A stretch of 64,000 bases of DNA from Fimbriimonadaceae bacterium (GCA_019694835.1 JAIBBE010000040.1:88441-152440), one strand, 5' to 3'. Shown: positions 52,403 to 60,117, counted from the stretch's first letter. Translations and numbers: made by a program. The notes: generated by a model not told the origin, from the sequence alone.

Positions 52403-53632
52403 TCAATTTCCGAGGCATTCGTATATTTTGTTGACGATGCGGTTGTTGCGAACCGTCTCGTATGGACCGTCGAGCCAGCGGTTCATGGCATATCCAATGG
52501 ACATGCGCTCGTCGAAGTCGGTAAAGCCAAGCAAACCGCCAAGTCCACCCCAGGCCGCAATTCGATGGCGTTTCGGGTTGGGGAACACACAGCCATCCAA
52601 GCAGAATCCCATGCCCCAGCGGCAAGGCAAGCCCAGAAGCAAATCGACCCCATCGGTCTGGACTTCGAGCGCGCGATTTCTACCTCGCTCCGAGAGAAGA
52701 GTAACGCCGTTCGCACCGCCGCTCGCCAGTGCCGAAAGGACGGTTGCGATTGAGCGGGCGTTGCCGTGGCCATTCGCGGCACCCACTTCCGCGCGGCGCC
52801 AATTGGTGGTGGTTGAAGTGAGGGGTGTCAAAATGGGGTTGAGCCCGACCCGCTCTCCGATCGCGTTGTTCCGAGGTAGCCGACGGAAAGTGGCAGGAAT
52901 GAACGAAGCGATGCGGTGATCACACTCCGGACCGGTGCCGATGTGATAGTCCGCACCCAACGGAGTGGCTACGTACTTGTCAAAGAACTGGCCGAGGGAC
53001 ATGTCTGTGATGCGGCTCACAAAACCATGGATCAAGTGGCCGTAGTTCATTCCGTGATATCCCGATGCGGTTCCTGGCTCCCACCACGGCGTTTGCCTTG
53101 CGAGGAGTTCGGTCGCCCGATCAAGATCGTAGACGTCCTCCCAGGTCATATCCGCCTCCCAACCCGCCACTCCAGAGGCATGGCCTAGGACTTGCCGCAC
53201 CAGAATATCGCGTTTGCCGTTGACGCCAAATTCAGGCCAGTACTGCGAGACCGGCGCATCCAGGTTGAGTTCTCCCATGTCGGCCAGCAGTAGCGCCGAA
53301 ATCGCCGACATCGTTTTGGTGACCGAATGTGTCGTGATGATCGTGTTGTCTTCCCACGGCCGAACGTAGCCGGCATCGAAGAAGCCGCCCCACAGGTCCA
53401 CTTGAGGCTGCCCGTCGATGAAGACGGCGATCGAAGAGCCAATGTCCTCGCCGGACTCAAGCAACTCCTCCATGAGTTCTTTCAGGGGTTCGAAGCGAGC
53501 CTCGCACGTGCCTTGAATTCGAGCGGCGTCGAGGTGCGGGTAGGTCCAAGGAGCCGAGTGCCTCGGCGGACGAGGGCTCGACGGTGGGGCTTCGGTAAGG
53601 TTGGTTCGGATAGCGGTTGATTGAGAGTTCAT
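52403..53632 (-). CDS. Serine hydrolase, class C beta-lactamase/EstB type
   Basis: 409 residues. The nucleophile motif S-x-x-K is in THSVTKTMSAISALLL, the second motif in ASGYHGMNYGHLIHGFV (Tyr-x-Asn type), and VAGWEADMTWEDVYDLDRATELL is typical of esterase-like members. With no signal peptide it is more likely an esterase or amidase than a resistance enzyme. AAGGAGG 6 nt upstream fixes the ATG. It is divergent from a TetR gene and has two palindromes in its leader, so it is probably that regulator's target. Confidence 0.9.
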   Translation of the reverse strand: MNSQSTAIRTNLTEAPPSSPRPPRHSAPWTYPHLDAARIQGTCEARFEPLKELMEELLESGEDIGSSIAVFIDGQPQVDLWGGFFDAGYVRPWEDNTIITTHSVTKTMSAISALLLADMGELNLDAPVSQYWPEFGVNGKRDILVRQVLGHASGVAGWEADMTWEDVYDLDRATELLARQTPWWEPGTASGYHGMNYGHLIHGFVSRITDMSLGQFFDKYVATPLGADYHIGTGPECDHRIASFIPATFRRLPRNNAIGERVGLNPILTPLTSTTTNWRRAEVGAANGHGNARSIATVLSALASGGANGVTLLSERGRNRALEVQTDGVDLLLGLPCRWGMGFCLDGCVFPNPKRHRIAAWGGLGGLLGFTDFDERMSIGYAMNRWLDGPYETVRNNRIVNKIYECLGN

Positions 53633-53642
53633 GTTGGCCTCC

Positions 53643-53668
53643 TTAACGGAACGACGTCGTTCCGTTAA
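53643..53668. promoter_or_regulatory. 26-bp perfect palindrome, likely TetR operator
   Basis: The half-site is TTAACGGAACGAC, repeated exactly in reverse. It lies in the hydrolase leader between its ribosome site and a TATCAT box (minus strand, 53676-53681). Confidence 0.85.
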
Positions 53669-53670
53669 TA

Positions 53671-53690
53671 AAGAAATGATAGCATTTCTT
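53671..53690. promoter_or_regulatory. Second palindrome in the divergent promoter region
   Basis: AAGAAATG and CATTTCTT with ATAG between. It overlaps the presumed -10 box of the hydrolase gene and lies 18 nt upstream of the tetR -10 box. Confidence 0.6.
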
Positions 53691-53708
53691 TTCTGGACCG
53701 TCAAGTGC

Positions 53709-53714
53709 TAAAGT
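53709..53714 (+). promoter_or_regulatory. Putative -10 box of leaderless tetR gene
   Basis: TAAAGT ends exactly 6 nt before the GTG start codon at 53721. Confidence 0.6.
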
Positions 53715-53720
53715 CCTAGC

Positions 53721-54377
53721 GTGAACAAAACTGGTGCCGTTCCTCCTCGCGGTCGCCCGACCGCCGCCCAGGCCGACCAAGTGCCGGAGCGTCTGCTCGA
53801 TGCCGCGACTTGGCTCTTTGCCCATCAGGGTTACAGCCGAACCAGCATGGAGTCAATTGCCAAGCTCGCAGGGGCTTCGTCGAAGACGGTCTATAGCCGT
53901 TATGCAAACAAAGAAGCGGTCTTGCGCGCGGTAGTGCGCCGTATGTTCGATCGAGCAGTGAAGACTACACTTGGAGAAGGCACCATAGCCTCCGACGAAC
54001 CACTAGGTTTGCTGCGGCAGCTCGGCCACGATTTGGCGCAACTTTCGGCGGCACCGACCACGGCCGGCGTGAACCGGCTCATCATGGCCGAAGCCTTCCA
54101 AGTCCCGGAGCTTGCCGATCTCTTCCTAGAGCTGCACAATCGCGCTACGGCCTTGGTACGAGAACCGCTGCAGCGCTGGAAAGAGGCGGGGTTGTTACCA
54201 AGGCTGGCGGATATTGACTCTTCAGCAAAGCTGTTTGTCGAAATGGTCGCATCAATGCCACGACTGCACGCGTTATTGGGCCGACCACTATCACCACTTG
54301 AAGTCAATTGTCTCGTTGACAACGCCGTCCACGTCTTTCTGGTTGGGTGTGGCTTCCGATTCGAAGACGAGCCATGA
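53721..54377 (+). CDS. TetR/AcrR family transcriptional regulator
   Basis: 218 residues from GTG. The N-terminal helix-turn-helix is RLLDAATWLFAHQGYSRTSM followed by ESIAKLAGASSKTVYSRYANKEAVL, the TetR standard. The C-terminal ligand domain is of the AcrR/TetR_C type (VNRLIMAEAFQVPELADLF). It probably represses the divergent hydrolase through the palindromes at 53643-53690. The truncated duplicate of the secreted-protein gene starts 60 nt after it. Confidence 0.93.
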   Translation: MNKTGAVPPRGRPTAAQADQVPERLLDAATWLFAHQGYSRTSMESIAKLAGASSKTVYSRYANKEAVLRAVVRRMFDRAVKTTLGEGTIASDEPLGLLRQLGHDLAQLSAAPTTAGVNRLIMAEAFQVPELADLFLELHNRATALVREPLQRWKEAGLLPRLADIDSSAKLFVEMVASMPRLHALLGRPLSPLEVNCLVDNAVHVFLVGCGFRFEDEP

Positions 54378-54437
54378 AGGCGGGCAAATCGTACTGACGC
54401 GACCCATTCTTCTCGAAGGTGGGTAGTACAAAGGGCG

Positions 54438-54608
54438 TCGATGGGCAGCTTTAGTCTTCCCGAAGACCGCCTCGGCGGGCATGTTGCCACCGCTACAGGT
54501 CGCCTTCGGGAGTACTTCAGCCCCCTCGGTCAGTACAGCGTACGCATTGAAAGGTTCGGCTTCAACTCGATAAGCCTCGATCGCTTCGGCTCAAACGCGA
54601 ATCCGTAA
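54438..54608 (+). pseudogene. C-terminal fragment of a secreted-protein paralogue
   Basis: 56 codons read SMGSFSLPEDRLGGHVATAT, then RLREYFSPLGQYSVRI and NSISLDRFGSNANP, ending in TAA. This matches the C-terminus of the protein at 51733-52224 at most positions. The 5' part is missing. The hydrolase-TetR pair lies between the intact copy and this fragment. Confidence 0.8.
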
Positions 54609-54664
54609 GCCTCTCACCAGACCACTTCGGTACGCTCCGGAACGTGTTGACTTGCTTGGCAGCG

Positions 54665-55153
54665 TTAGGTGGCCTCCGCACTTGATCCCAGGCCGGCGAG
54701 AAGCTCGTCGAGTTGGTCGAGCGACTCGGGCATCGCGCCCGTCGATCCGTCAGCGTCCAGCGCTTCCTTCGAAGGATAGAGATTGCTCACCATCAGCAAC
54801 GTCTTCCCCTCGTTTTCGGAGAAGGTCACCGTGGTGATGGTTTGGCAGTCACCTTCGTCGTTGGTCCAAGCGAGGCGCGAGTGCGGGGTCACTTCGATGT
54901 ACGTGCCGAAGAACTCCATGGTCGAACCCTCGTGAAGAAACGCCAACCGATACTGGCCCCCGACGCGAGCATCCAATTCGCAGGAGATCAGGTTTAGCCC
55001 ATAAGACTTGGGCACCCACCACCTTTTGAAGAGTTCGGCGTTGGTCCAAGCCTCGAAGACTAGGCGAGCAGGCGCATCGACGATGCGGGTGACGACCAGT
55101 TCGACGTCGGATTTCCGCTCGATCTTAGTCTCATTGTTGTTTCTGGCGTTCAT
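54665..55153 (-). CDS. SRPBCC (AHSA1-like) protein
   Basis: 162 residues. VTRIVDAPARLVFEAWTNAELFKRWWVPKSYG is the standard AHSA1/START-like opening, shown here as one family pattern in two parts (VTRIVDAPARLVFEAW then TNAELFKRWW). LAWTNDEG, TVTFSENEGKTLL and the C-terminal helix follow. This family, when coupled to an ArsR regulator, is common in soil bacteria; the ligand is unknown. It overlaps the ArsR gene by ATGA. Confidence 0.92.
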   Translation of the reverse strand: MNARNNNETKIERKSDVELVVTRIVDAPARLVFEAWTNAELFKRWWVPKSYGLNLISCELDARVGGQYRLAFLHEGSTMEFFGTYIEVTPHSRLAWTNDEGDCQTITTVTFSENEGKTLLMVSNLYPSKEALDADGSTGAMPESLDQLDELLAGLGSSAEAT

Positions 55154-55494
55154 GGGTTTCCTCCATCCGTTTTCAATTCTTCAACAACCGTGTCCAACGC
55201 GTCGAAGCGCGCGGCCCACATTTGCCGATGGCTTTCGATCCAAGCGGCTTCTTCTTCTAGCGCGCGCTGTCCGAGCTTGCAGGTCCGCACCCGCCCAACT
55301 TTCTCCGTACGCACGAGCCCCGCCTGTTCCAGAATGGCTACGTGCTTCTTCATGCCCGTCAAGGTCATGTGAAACCTCTGAGCCAGCGCGGTGACCGAAG
55401 CATCCGCCCGTCCGAGCTGCTCCAGGATGCCGCGCCGGGTGGCGTCTGAGAGCGCGCCGAACGAAGCATCAAAGGCAGTCTGATACTGAACCAT
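55150..55494 (-). CDS. ArsR family regulator
   Basis: 114 residues. The winged helix-turn-helix is FGALSDATRRGILEQLGRAD, ASVTALAQRFHMTLTGMKKH and VAILEQAGLVRTEKVGRVR. No metal-binding Cys pair is seen, so it is the non-metal ArsR type that goes with SRPBCC proteins. TATACT lies 7 nt before the ATG (leaderless), and an inverted repeat covers the start codon itself, so autoregulation is likely. Confidence 0.93.
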   Translation of the reverse strand: MVQYQTAFDASFGALSDATRRGILEQLGRADASVTALAQRFHMTLTGMKKHVAILEQAGLVRTEKVGRVRTCKLGQRALEEEAAWIESHRQMWAARFDALDTVVEELKTDGGNP

Positions 55495-55506
55495 ACGGTT
55501 CAGTAT
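55483..55506. promoter_or_regulatory. Operator overlapping the arsR start codon
   Basis: ATACTGAACC and GGTTCAGTAT with ATAC between (10-bp arms). The repeat covers the -10 box, presumed start point and ATG of the ArsR-type gene. Confidence 0.8.
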
Positions 55507-55543
55507 ATCACATGTTTGGGGGCCGTCGCGGTAATGTCTTCAA

Positions 55544-55993
55544 ATGCGCCTGTTTTCCCTGGCGATGGGAATGATCCTTGCTTCGTGTTTGGCCTGCAAC
55601 CGGCAGGAGGGGACCGAGAGCTCGGCCCCCGTAGTACAGGGGAAGTCCACGACTCAGCACCATATTCCGATCGAAGAGTTGCGCCAGATGTTTGCAGGCC
55701 TGCGCGGGCAGAAGGACCTTGACACCGACGGACCGCTCGTATGGGGTTACTTCTTCGTTGACCGCGACCAAAGCCAACTGCATAAACTAGGCGAGCACCT
55801 GCGACAAGAGGGCTACCTATTGGTGGAGGTAGGGCCTCGGGAAGGCAATGTCTTCTGCCTCCATGTCGAGCGAACGGAGCGCCACACGCCCGAATCACTG
55901 GACGACCGAAACACGGAACTCGAACGTCTCGCCGACAGGTTTGGTATTGAGAGCTATGACGGGATGGACGTCGGCCCCTTGCCGAAGCGCTGA
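55544..55993 (+). CDS. Lipoprotein with RraB-like domain
   Basis: 149 residues. MRLFSLAMGMILASCLACNR has a Cys-containing lipobox-like end. Residues about 62-145 (WGYFFVDRDQSQLHKLGEHL, VFCLHVERTERHTPESLDDR, ELERLADRFGIESYDGMDVG) match the RraB family, whose E. coli member inhibits RNase E. Here the domain is exported, so RNase E control is unlikely. It is divergent from the ArsR gene. Confidence 0.82.
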   Translation: MRLFSLAMGMILASCLACNRQEGTESSAPVVQGKSTTQHHIPIEELRQMFAGLRGQKDLDTDGPLVWGYFFVDRDQSQLHKLGEHLRQEGYLLVEVGPREGNVFCLHVERTERHTPESLDDRNTELERLADRFGIESYDGMDVGPLPKR

Positions 55994-56012
55994 GTGCTGT
56001 CGCGATAGGTCC

Positions 56013-56070
56013 AAGGACTTGAACCTGTGACCCCTACAGTGTCAGTTAGCGGGCTGCCCTCCCAAACGCA
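56013..56070 (-). pseudogene. Degenerate tRNA-like remnant
   Basis: On the minus strand a D-loop-like TTTGGGAGGGC is followed by a central part and ACAGGTTCAAGTCC, a T-arm sequence. The T stem has mismatches, the anticodon stem does not pair, and no acceptor or CCA follows. It shares AGGACTTGAACCTGT (plus strand) with the tRNA end at 57936-57963. It is a tRNA relic or old attachment site, not a working gene. Confidence 0.4.
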
Positions 56071-56230
56071 TCAGTTCAGGTTCAAGCACATAGTTCATTG
56101 AACCTACGGATAACCCCTACAATCGTCCGACCGCTTCGGCGGCGGCAGGTTCTCGAAATGGCCTTGCTGCGAGCGACGTGTCTAGGGATTCTCGCCTTGT
56201 TGGCAGGATCGGCCCAGTAAACTGAGCGCG

Positions 56231-57202
56231 ATGAGCGCGAGAGAAAAGGAGCGGTCTGCCCTCAACCGGACACTCGTCCTGTCTGCAGAAGACCGGATTC
56301 GCCTTCGAGGCAAGTTGGCAAGGCTAGGCGACACACGGCCGGATCCATACATGGATGGTGTCTTTCATGCCGACATGATGGACATTGTTTGCCAACTGCC
56401 CGCACACTGCGCCGATCTGATCGTGCTCGATCCGCCTTACAACCTTGACAAGTCTTTTGGGTCGGAGGCATTTCGCAAGCGCTCGAGCGAGGAATATGCT
56501 CAGTGGATTCTGACGTGGCTTCCATCGCTCTTGCGCACGCTCAAACCTACGGGCTCTCTTTACTTCTGCGGTGATTGGCGGTCTAGTTCCGCTATTGAAG
56601 CTGCATGCGAAGGCCGCCTGATCGTCCGAAACCGCATTACGTGGGAACGGGAGAAGGGGCGTGGAGCTTCTGCGAATTGGAAGAATGCATCCGAAGACAT
56701 CTGGTTCTTCACGGCATCAAATGAGTATTTCTTTGATGTCGAGGCGGTTAAGCTCAAGAAGCGGATCATCGCACCATACACAGATCAGAGCGGCAAGCCA
56801 AAGGGCTGGGAAGATGGTTACAGGCTGACTCATCCTTCCAATCTATGGACGGACCTTACGGTGCCATTTTGGTCGATGCCTGAGAACACCGACCATCCAA
56901 CTCAGAAGCCAGAGAAGCTGATTGCAAAGCTGATACTTGCCAGCAGTCGCCCAGGCGAAGTCGTTCTAGACCCATTCCTTGGCTCTGGAACATCCGCAGT
57001 CGTGTCCAGCAAGCTAGGTCGAAGATTTGTCGGGATCGAAATCGAGGAGGAATTCGCTCTCTTGGCTCTTCGTCGTTTGGAGGCTGCTGAATGTGATCGG
57101 AGTATCCAGGGATATTCAGAGGGCACGTTTTGGGAGCGAAACTCGGCTCCGGCTCAGACGAAGAAATCGTCGAATCACCGCGACGGAGGACTGTTCCAGT
57201 GA
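56231..57202 (+). CDS. DNA methyltransferase, beta class (N6A/N4C)
   Basis: 323 residues. Motif IV DLIVLDPPYNLD lies near residue 72 and motif I DPFLGSGTSAVVSSKLGRRF near 240. The order IV before I with the target-recognition part between them marks the beta class. It methylates adenine-N6 or cytosine-N4 in a specific site; the site cannot be read. TAAACT lies 7 nt before the ATG. Its TGA overlaps the GTG of the next gene, so the pair is a type II restriction-modification operon, methylase first. Confidence 0.93.
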   Translation: MSAREKERSALNRTLVLSAEDRIRLRGKLARLGDTRPDPYMDGVFHADMMDIVCQLPAHCADLIVLDPPYNLDKSFGSEAFRKRSSEEYAQWILTWLPSLLRTLKPTGSLYFCGDWRSSSAIEAACEGRLIVRNRITWEREKGRGASANWKNASEDIWFFTASNEYFFDVEAVKLKKRIIAPYTDQSGKPKGWEDGYRLTHPSNLWTDLTVPFWSMPENTDHPTQKPEKLIAKLILASSRPGEVVLDPFLGSGTSAVVSSKLGRRFVGIEIEEEFALLALRRLEAAECDRSIQGYSEGTFWERNSAPAQTKKSSNHRDGGLFQ

Positions 57203-57873
57203 GCCGAAGCAAGATCTTTTATTCCGACGCGTACAAGGAGATCGAGAAGGCGATCATGAAGACTCTGAACGAGCAGCAGGACTTCCTTTCCGATGCCACC
57301 GCTGGGAGCACGCGGGCTGTCGGAGATGCCATTCAAGCAATCGTCGCAGCGAATTTCGCGGAAATCCTAGGCCCACTCGGCGCAGATTACTCATCCGAGT
57401 TTGCACGAAGGGCGATGGCCGACTTGGCCTTTGCTGACGCGGACGGCCTCTATTGCGTGGTGGACGTCAAGACGCATCGCATTGGGACCGCATTCAGTAT
57501 GCCGAACCTCATTTCAGTGGAAAGGCTCGCGACGTTCTATGAAGACGACAAGAATGTCTTTGCCGTCCTAATGGTGAAGTATGCTGTGAACGGAACGAAG
57601 ACCGATGTCCGAGAGGTGCGCTTTGTCCCGATCGAGTTCTTAGATTGGGGATGCCTCACCGTGGGTGCGCTCGGCTGGGGTCAAATCCAGATCGCCAATG
57701 CCAACTCTATAACGATCCGGGATAAGTTCTCTCGGAAGAAGTGGATGCTAGAGCTTTGCGATGCGATGCTCAGCTTCTATCCCAAGGAAGTTCTGAAGAT
57801 CGAGAAACGGGTGATCCGTTTCCAGAAGGTCAAGGAATTCTGGTCGCAGAAGTCGGACGATCCTGGTGCGTAG
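57199..57873 (+). CDS. Type II restriction endonuclease (PD-(D/E)xK)
   Basis: 224 residues from a GTG overlapping the methylase stop (GTGA). LAFADADGLYCVVDVKTHR holds D-x(n)-D-x-K, and the later FSMPNLISVERL segment is in the style of EcoRV-like enzymes. It cuts unmodified DNA at the site that the methylase protects. The methylase-first order and the overlap keep nuclease expression behind protection. Confidence 0.85.
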   Translation: MSRSKIFYSDAYKEIEKAIMKTLNEQQDFLSDATAGSTRAVGDAIQAIVAANFAEILGPLGADYSSEFARRAMADLAFADADGLYCVVDVKTHRIGTAFSMPNLISVERLATFYEDDKNVFAVLMVKYAVNGTKTDVREVRFVPIEFLDWGCLTVGALGWGQIQIANANSITIRDKFSRKKWMLELCDAMLSFYPKEVLKIEKRVIRFQKVKEFWSQKSDDPGA

Positions 57874-57935
57874 ACTTAGGACAAGTCGGCAGTTTAGGAA
57901 CCAATCGTTGGAACCTCTCTGGCTTCATTTGAAGA

Positions 57936-57963
57936 TGGTGGGCGGTACAGGACTTGAACCTGT
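57936..57963 (-). other. tRNA 3'-end fragment, likely attachment (att) site
   Basis: The minus strand reads ACAGGTTCAAGTCCTGT (a perfect T-arm), then ACCGCCC-A-CCA, which is an acceptor 3' strand with discriminator and CCA. The tRNA body is missing on the right, where the integrase side begins. This is the expected product when an element integrates into a tRNA 3' end and duplicates it. The matching complete tRNA should have 5' GGGCGGT. Confidence 0.75.
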
Positions 57964-58028
57964 ATCTTTTACCCAAGTTGAAGGTTATCAGGAAGTGTTT
58001 GAGCTTACATCTTACCTGTTCTCACTGC

Positions 58029-58064
58029 TGAACTCACCATATATCTCCACTGTGAACTCACTAT
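58029..58064 (+). repeat. Direct repeat upstream of the integrase gene
   Basis: TGAACTCACCAT (58029-58040) and TGAACTCACTAT (58053-58064), 24 bp apart. The second copy runs into TATGAT, the presumed integrase -10 box. These could be arm-type sites for the integrase or sites for its regulator. Confidence 0.55.
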
Positions 58065-58067
58065 GAT

Positions 58068-59726
58068 GTGCTACCATGGAGTGTGAGCCATCGAAAGCCG
58101 AGCCGCAAGATAGATGACCCGCTGAGAATTCGCGTGACTTCAGCGCCTAAGTACAAGCGCGTTCGAGTAGATGGGCGGCTGGTGAATGCACTTGACTCTG
58201 AAGGAAAGTCCATCACCTCCAAGACTGTCCTTCGTGGTTACCGCTACTACCTTGACGGGGATGGCAACATGCAAAGGACACCGGCCTTGGAAGCCGATAC
58301 GATGCTAGAGCTTGAGACTCGGCTGAACTCATGGGTGAACGGAGTTGGAGAAGCTGAGAACAAGAGAAGATTGGCGATTCAGATTGCATCAGCACTTCGC
58401 CCAGAGCTTGCTGAGCCTATCCTGAAATTCACGCAAGGTCGAAGGTCCAGAAAGCCCAAACCCGGCGACGAAGTAAAGCATATGAGCCTCTGGGCGGAGG
58501 CATTAGAACTCGCAAGGCACTCTGCAGAACTGCAGCGTTTGCAGCAGACTCATACTGAGCATGAAGAAGTCTGTCGCGAAGAGGAAGAAGTTGCTCTTCG
58601 GCTTGCTGAAGCAAAGGAGTCGATACCTCAAACTGTCGGTTGGGCCGTCTCCTATTGGCTTCTGACCTTGTCGGCAGATGAGAACATGCATCCACCGACG
58701 CGAACCTACTACGTTCAGCTAATGAGCGACTATGTTCTTGTTCCGTTCGAACTCGGGAAGAAGGCAATCGGTGACTACACGCTCGCCGAGCTTCAGGACC
58801 GACAGTTGGCAAAAGAGGTGTTTCAAGACCTTGAGCGGTCGCTTCGGCGGGAAAGGACTAGCTTCGAGTCAATTGGATTTCAGGATTACCTTGCTGGAAA
58901 TCAGACACCGAAGGTGCAAGCCAAGCGTCGCAAGATGAGCACCGGCTACAAAGTGCTTGACACCTTGTCTCAAGCCTTGCAATGGGTCGTCTTCGAAAGC
59001 GAAATCGGGTTGTTCAGGGGCATGGAGAACCCGCTGAAATCCTATGACAGGCTGTATCCAAAGCCTCGAAAGGCGAAACGCATCGCTCTTCGGGGGGATG
59101 AGTTTCAGCGGCTAGTATCCGCCGCTGAATCGCACGGCATGCCCCAGCTAGTTCCCCTGCTGGCGCTCGTCAGGCATGGATTTAGGCCGAGCGAAGCACG
59201 GGCATTGCGGTGGTCGGACCGCATTGGCGACACCAACAAGTGGAAGGTTGTTGGGAGCATCATCCGCAATCGCGGCGAGGTCTGGGTAGAACGGACCAAG
59301 ACCACAGATGGTGACACTGAGGCTGAGCACGTCACCTTTAGCAAATCTACTGTGGAACTGCTGGAGCAGTATCGTGCCCCAGGTTGCGACTATGTCGTGT
59401 CACCGTTTCCTGGCTCCCGCAAGACCTTCATGACGCTGACTACATACACTGAGCGCTTTTCCAAGCTGCGAGTTCTAGCCGAAATCGAAGGTCGCGAAGA
59501 AAAGACCATCTACATGCTGAAGCATGGGCTGATTTCCGAGCTCATTCGTGCTGGAGTTAGTGTCGACCAGATTGTCCTGATGACGCGTCATACCTCTTTC
59601 CAGATGGTGCGTCAAATCTATAACGACATCAGCTCAGACGACTTGGCAGAGGCAATTGACAACCTCGATGCCGCGCGTTCTGTCCAGAAAAATCAAAGTC
59701 CGGTAAGTCCAGCTTCGAACGATTGA
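58068..59726 (+). CDS. Tyrosine recombinase / integrase
   Basis: 552 residues, long for the family. The N-terminal 250 residues hold a DNA-binding region and a coiled-coil-like part (HEEVCREEEEVALRLAEAKE). The catalytic part has the first Arg in LVRHGFRPSEARALRWSD, the second box YMLKHGLISELIRAGVS (His-x-x-x...Arg), MTRHTSFQMVRQIYND with the third His and the Tyr nucleophile. It lies 105 nt from the tRNA-derived att site and is the likely enzyme of the island. A GTG at 58083 is an alternative start. Confidence 0.92.
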   Translation: MLPWSVSHRKPSRKIDDPLRIRVTSAPKYKRVRVDGRLVNALDSEGKSITSKTVLRGYRYYLDGDGNMQRTPALEADTMLELETRLNSWVNGVGEAENKRRLAIQIASALRPELAEPILKFTQGRRSRKPKPGDEVKHMSLWAEALELARHSAELQRLQQTHTEHEEVCREEEEVALRLAEAKESIPQTVGWAVSYWLLTLSADENMHPPTRTYYVQLMSDYVLVPFELGKKAIGDYTLAELQDRQLAKEVFQDLERSLRRERTSFESIGFQDYLAGNQTPKVQAKRRKMSTGYKVLDTLSQALQWVVFESEIGLFRGMENPLKSYDRLYPKPRKAKRIALRGDEFQRLVSAAESHGMPQLVPLLALVRHGFRPSEARALRWSDRIGDTNKWKVVGSIIRNRGEVWVERTKTTDGDTEAEHVTFSKSTVELLEQYRAPGCDYVVSPFPGSRKTFMTLTTYTERFSKLRVLAEIEGREEKTIYMLKHGLISELIRAGVSVDQIVLMTRHTSFQMVRQIYNDISSDDLAEAIDNLDAARSVQKNQSPVSPASND

Positions 59727-59728
59727 AC

Positions 59729-60043
59729 CTAAGGGTTGGATGGAATCTTGGCCACCGGTCGGCCCTTCTTCAGCTTGACCTCGACTGCGATTACCTTGCT
59801 CTGCAGAATTGATTGCTGCCAGGAAGCGACGAACTCGACCAGGTCGACCTCACATGCTTGGAGGTAAAGGTCGAGTTCCCGTAGGTCGATGCGCCCTTGG
59901 CCGAGTTCCCACTTGCTCAGCATGCTGGCCGTGATTCCAAGCGACTTGGCAACCTGCTCCTGGGTGATGCCACGACCTTCCCGCACCTCGCGGAGGAGGC
60001 GAACCATCGTGCGGTATTCCGGTGCATAGATTGATTTGAGCAT
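59729..60043 (-). CDS. XRE family helix-turn-helix regulator
   Basis: 104 residues. LLREVREGRGITQEQVAKSL and GITASMLSKWELGQGRIDL form the Cro/CI-type helix-turn-helix. The C-terminal half (VDLVEFVASWQQSIL) may dimerise. It is convergent with the integrase (2 nt apart) and divergent from the GYF_2 genes, so it probably regulates those. Confidence 0.9.
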   Translation of the reverse strand: MLKSIYAPEYRTMVRLLREVREGRGITQEQVAKSLGITASMLSKWELGQGRIDLRELDLYLQACEVDLVEFVASWQQSILQSKVIAVEVKLKKGRPVAKIPSNP

Positions 60044-60117
60044 GCAGCTGAACGCTGCAAGCAGATTGACTTTCCAACCTCGACATGCCCAAAATAGACA
60101 TATCGTTCGAGGGGGAT

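Noticed and set aside
56013..56090. A functional tRNA gene on the minus strand
   Set aside because: The T stem has mismatches, the anticodon stem does not pair and no acceptor stem can be formed.
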